Part shown: piece by piece, positions 63,022 to 64,000 of the stretch
Layout of the letters: each line of letters starts with the position of its first letter
Position numbering within the stretch: the stretch's first letter is position 1
Assembly: GCF_001954275.1 (NCBI RefSeq)
Contig: NZ_MBEU01000066.1
Location: 1 to 64,000 of the forward strand
Reading direction: 5' to 3'
From: Mycobacterium sp. IS-836
GTDB taxonomy: Bacteria > Actinomycetota > Actinomycetes > Mycobacteriales > Mycobacteriaceae
Length of the DNA: 64,000 nt
Notes under the pieces: generated by a model
What the model was told of the DNA's origin: nothing
The model's database searches: none
Seen by the model: only the letters and a program-made list of their open reading frames with translations
Position numbers and translations under genes: made by a program

Positions 63022-64000
63022 GTGACTCACTATGACGTCGTCGTCCTCGGGGCCGGTCCCGGCGGATATGTCGCGGCGATTCGCGCCGCACAGCTGGGCC
63101 TGAACACCGCGGTGGTCGAGCCGAAGTACTGGGGCGGAGTCTGCCTGAACGTCGGCTGCATCCCGTCCAAGGCGCTGCTGCGCAACGCCGAGCTCGCCCA
63201 CATTTTCACCAAAGAGGCCAAGACCTTCGGCATCAGCGGCGAGGCGACCTTCGACTACGGAATCGCCTTCGACCGCAGCCGCAAAGTGGCCGAGGGCCGC
63301 GTCGCCGGCGTGCACTTCCTGATGAAGAAGAACAAGATCACCGAGATTCACGGGTACGGCAGGTTCACCGACGCCAACACGCTGTCCGTTGAGCTCAATG
63401 ACGGTGGCACGGAAACCGTCACGTTCGACAACGCCATCATCGCCACCGGCAGCAGCACCCGGCTGGTTCCCGGCACGTCGCTGTCGGAAAACGTGGTCAC
63501 CTACGAGGAACTGATCCTGTCGCGGGAGTTGCCCGAGTCGATCATCATCGCCGGGGCCGGCGCGATCGGCATGGAGTTCGGCTACGTGCTGAAGAACTAC
63601 GGCGTCGACGTCACGATCGTGGAGTTCCTGCCGCGCGCGCTGCCCAACGAGGACGCCGAGGTGTCCAAGGAGATCGAAAAGCAGTTCAAGAAGCTGGGCG
63701 TCAAGGTGTTGACCGGAACCAAGGTCGAGGGCATCTCCGACGACGGTTCGGTGGTCAGGGTGACGGTCAGCAAGGACGGTCGCAGCGACGAGCTCAAGGC
63801 CGAAAAGGTGTTGCAGGCCATCGGTTTTGCGCCCAATGTCGAGGGCTACGGGCTGGAGGCGGCCGGGGTCGCGCTCACCGACCGCAAGGCGATCGGCATC
63901 AGCGACTACATGCGCACCAACCTGCCGCACATCTACGCCATCGGCGACGTCACCGGACTGTTGATGCTCGCGCACGTCGCCGAGGCCCAGGGTGTGGTCG
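63022..64000 (+). CDS. lpd: Dihydrolipoamide dehydrogenase Lpd (cut by the right edge)
   Basis: About 326 codons are visible and the end lies outside the window. FAD motif VLGAGPGGYVAAI, redox-active disulfide WGGVCLNVGCIPSK, NAD motif IIAGAGAIGMEFG, and the late FAD-binding YAIGDVTGLLMLAHVAEAQG. E3 subunit of pyruvate dehydrogenase and of the peroxynitrite-reductase system in mycobacteria. GTG 63022 start, corresponding to Rv0462. Confidence 0.96.
   Translation, partial: MTHYDVVVLGAGPGGYVAAIRAAQLGLNTAVVEPKYWGGVCLNVGCIPSKALLRNAELAHIFTKEAKTFGISGEATFDYGIAFDRSRKVAEGRVAGVHFLMKKNKITEIHGYGRFTDANTLSVELNDGGTETVTFDNAIIATGSSTRLVPGTSLSENVVTYEELILSRELPESIIIAGAGAIGMEFGYVLKNYGVDVTIVEFLPRALPNEDAEVSKEIEKQFKKLGVKVLTGTKVEGISDDGSVVRVTVSKDGRSDELKAEKVLQAIGFAPNVEGYGLEAAGVALTDRKAIGISDYMRTNLPHIYAIGDVTGLLMLAHVAEAQGVV

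Overview
The window is high-GC actinobacterial DNA. Gene content and order point to a slow-growing non-tuberculous Mycobacterium, probably of the M. avium complex. The backbone runs colinear with the M. tuberculosis H37Rv segment Rv0415 to Rv0462 as I remember it: thiO-thiS-thiG, lpqL, lpqM, thiD-thiC, xthA, def, virR, sodC, pssA-psd, moeA2, groEL2, a PPE10-like gene, rskA-sigK, ufaA1, mmpS/mmpL, an Rv0455c homologue, echA2, the Rv0457c to Rv0461 homologues, and lpd cut by the right edge. Species assignment is inference; no rRNA, tRNA, CRISPR array, insertion sequence or prophage was seen.

Layout. 1-1808: thiazole synthesis genes, with an inverted duplication that breaks thiO at the left edge. 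1805-4855: accessory genes (SGNH hydrolase, two tandem secreted four-cysteine paralogues, a CD225-like and a DUF2752 membrane protein). 4895-9876: two tandem M28-type lipoproteins (the second has lost several metal/catalytic residues), lpqM and a DUF4190 protein. 9843-11800: an LLM-type oxidoreductase with a decayed MarR gene upstream, and an SDR. 11801-15051: hydrolase-thiD-thiC operon behind a TPP riboswitch, then a PAS-ANTAR protein. 15749-22637: housekeeping block (xthA, GNAT, def, virR, sodC, carboxylate-amine ligase, LON-like protein). 22634-26290: enoyl-CoA hydratase plus an SDR/SRPBCC operon divergent from a TetR gene. 26264-31259: AAA ATPase, phosphatidylethanolamine synthesis genes and moeA2. 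31314-33702: VOC, Baeyer-Villiger-type monooxygenase and cupin. 33729-37131: SDR/TetR pair and groEL2 with two CIRCE operators. 37242-41950: PPE, amidohydrolase and small metabolic genes. 41947-47290: rskA-sigK and a lipid-modification operon. 47368-54204: TetR with a duplicated operator-like repeat, mmpS-mmpL, PaaX/Rieske pair and the Rv0455c homologue, which fits a siderophore-export locus. 54270-64000: echA2, a methyltransferase/MarR pair around a palindrome, a prolyl oligopeptidase, aldehyde dehydrogenase, small membrane proteins, SnoaL/ArsR genes and lpd.

Many genes within an operon overlap by ATGA or GTGA, which suggests translational coupling. The backbone is conserved; the accessory genes sit in discrete insertions between backbone genes. 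The observations most worth checking are the inverted thiO duplication, the peptidase-like lipoprotein lacking metal ligands, the 32-bp palindrome that gives two convergent proteins nearly the same C-terminus, the duplicated operator in front of the TetR gene of the mmpS/mmpL locus, and the perfect palindrome in the methyltransferase/MarR intergenic region.
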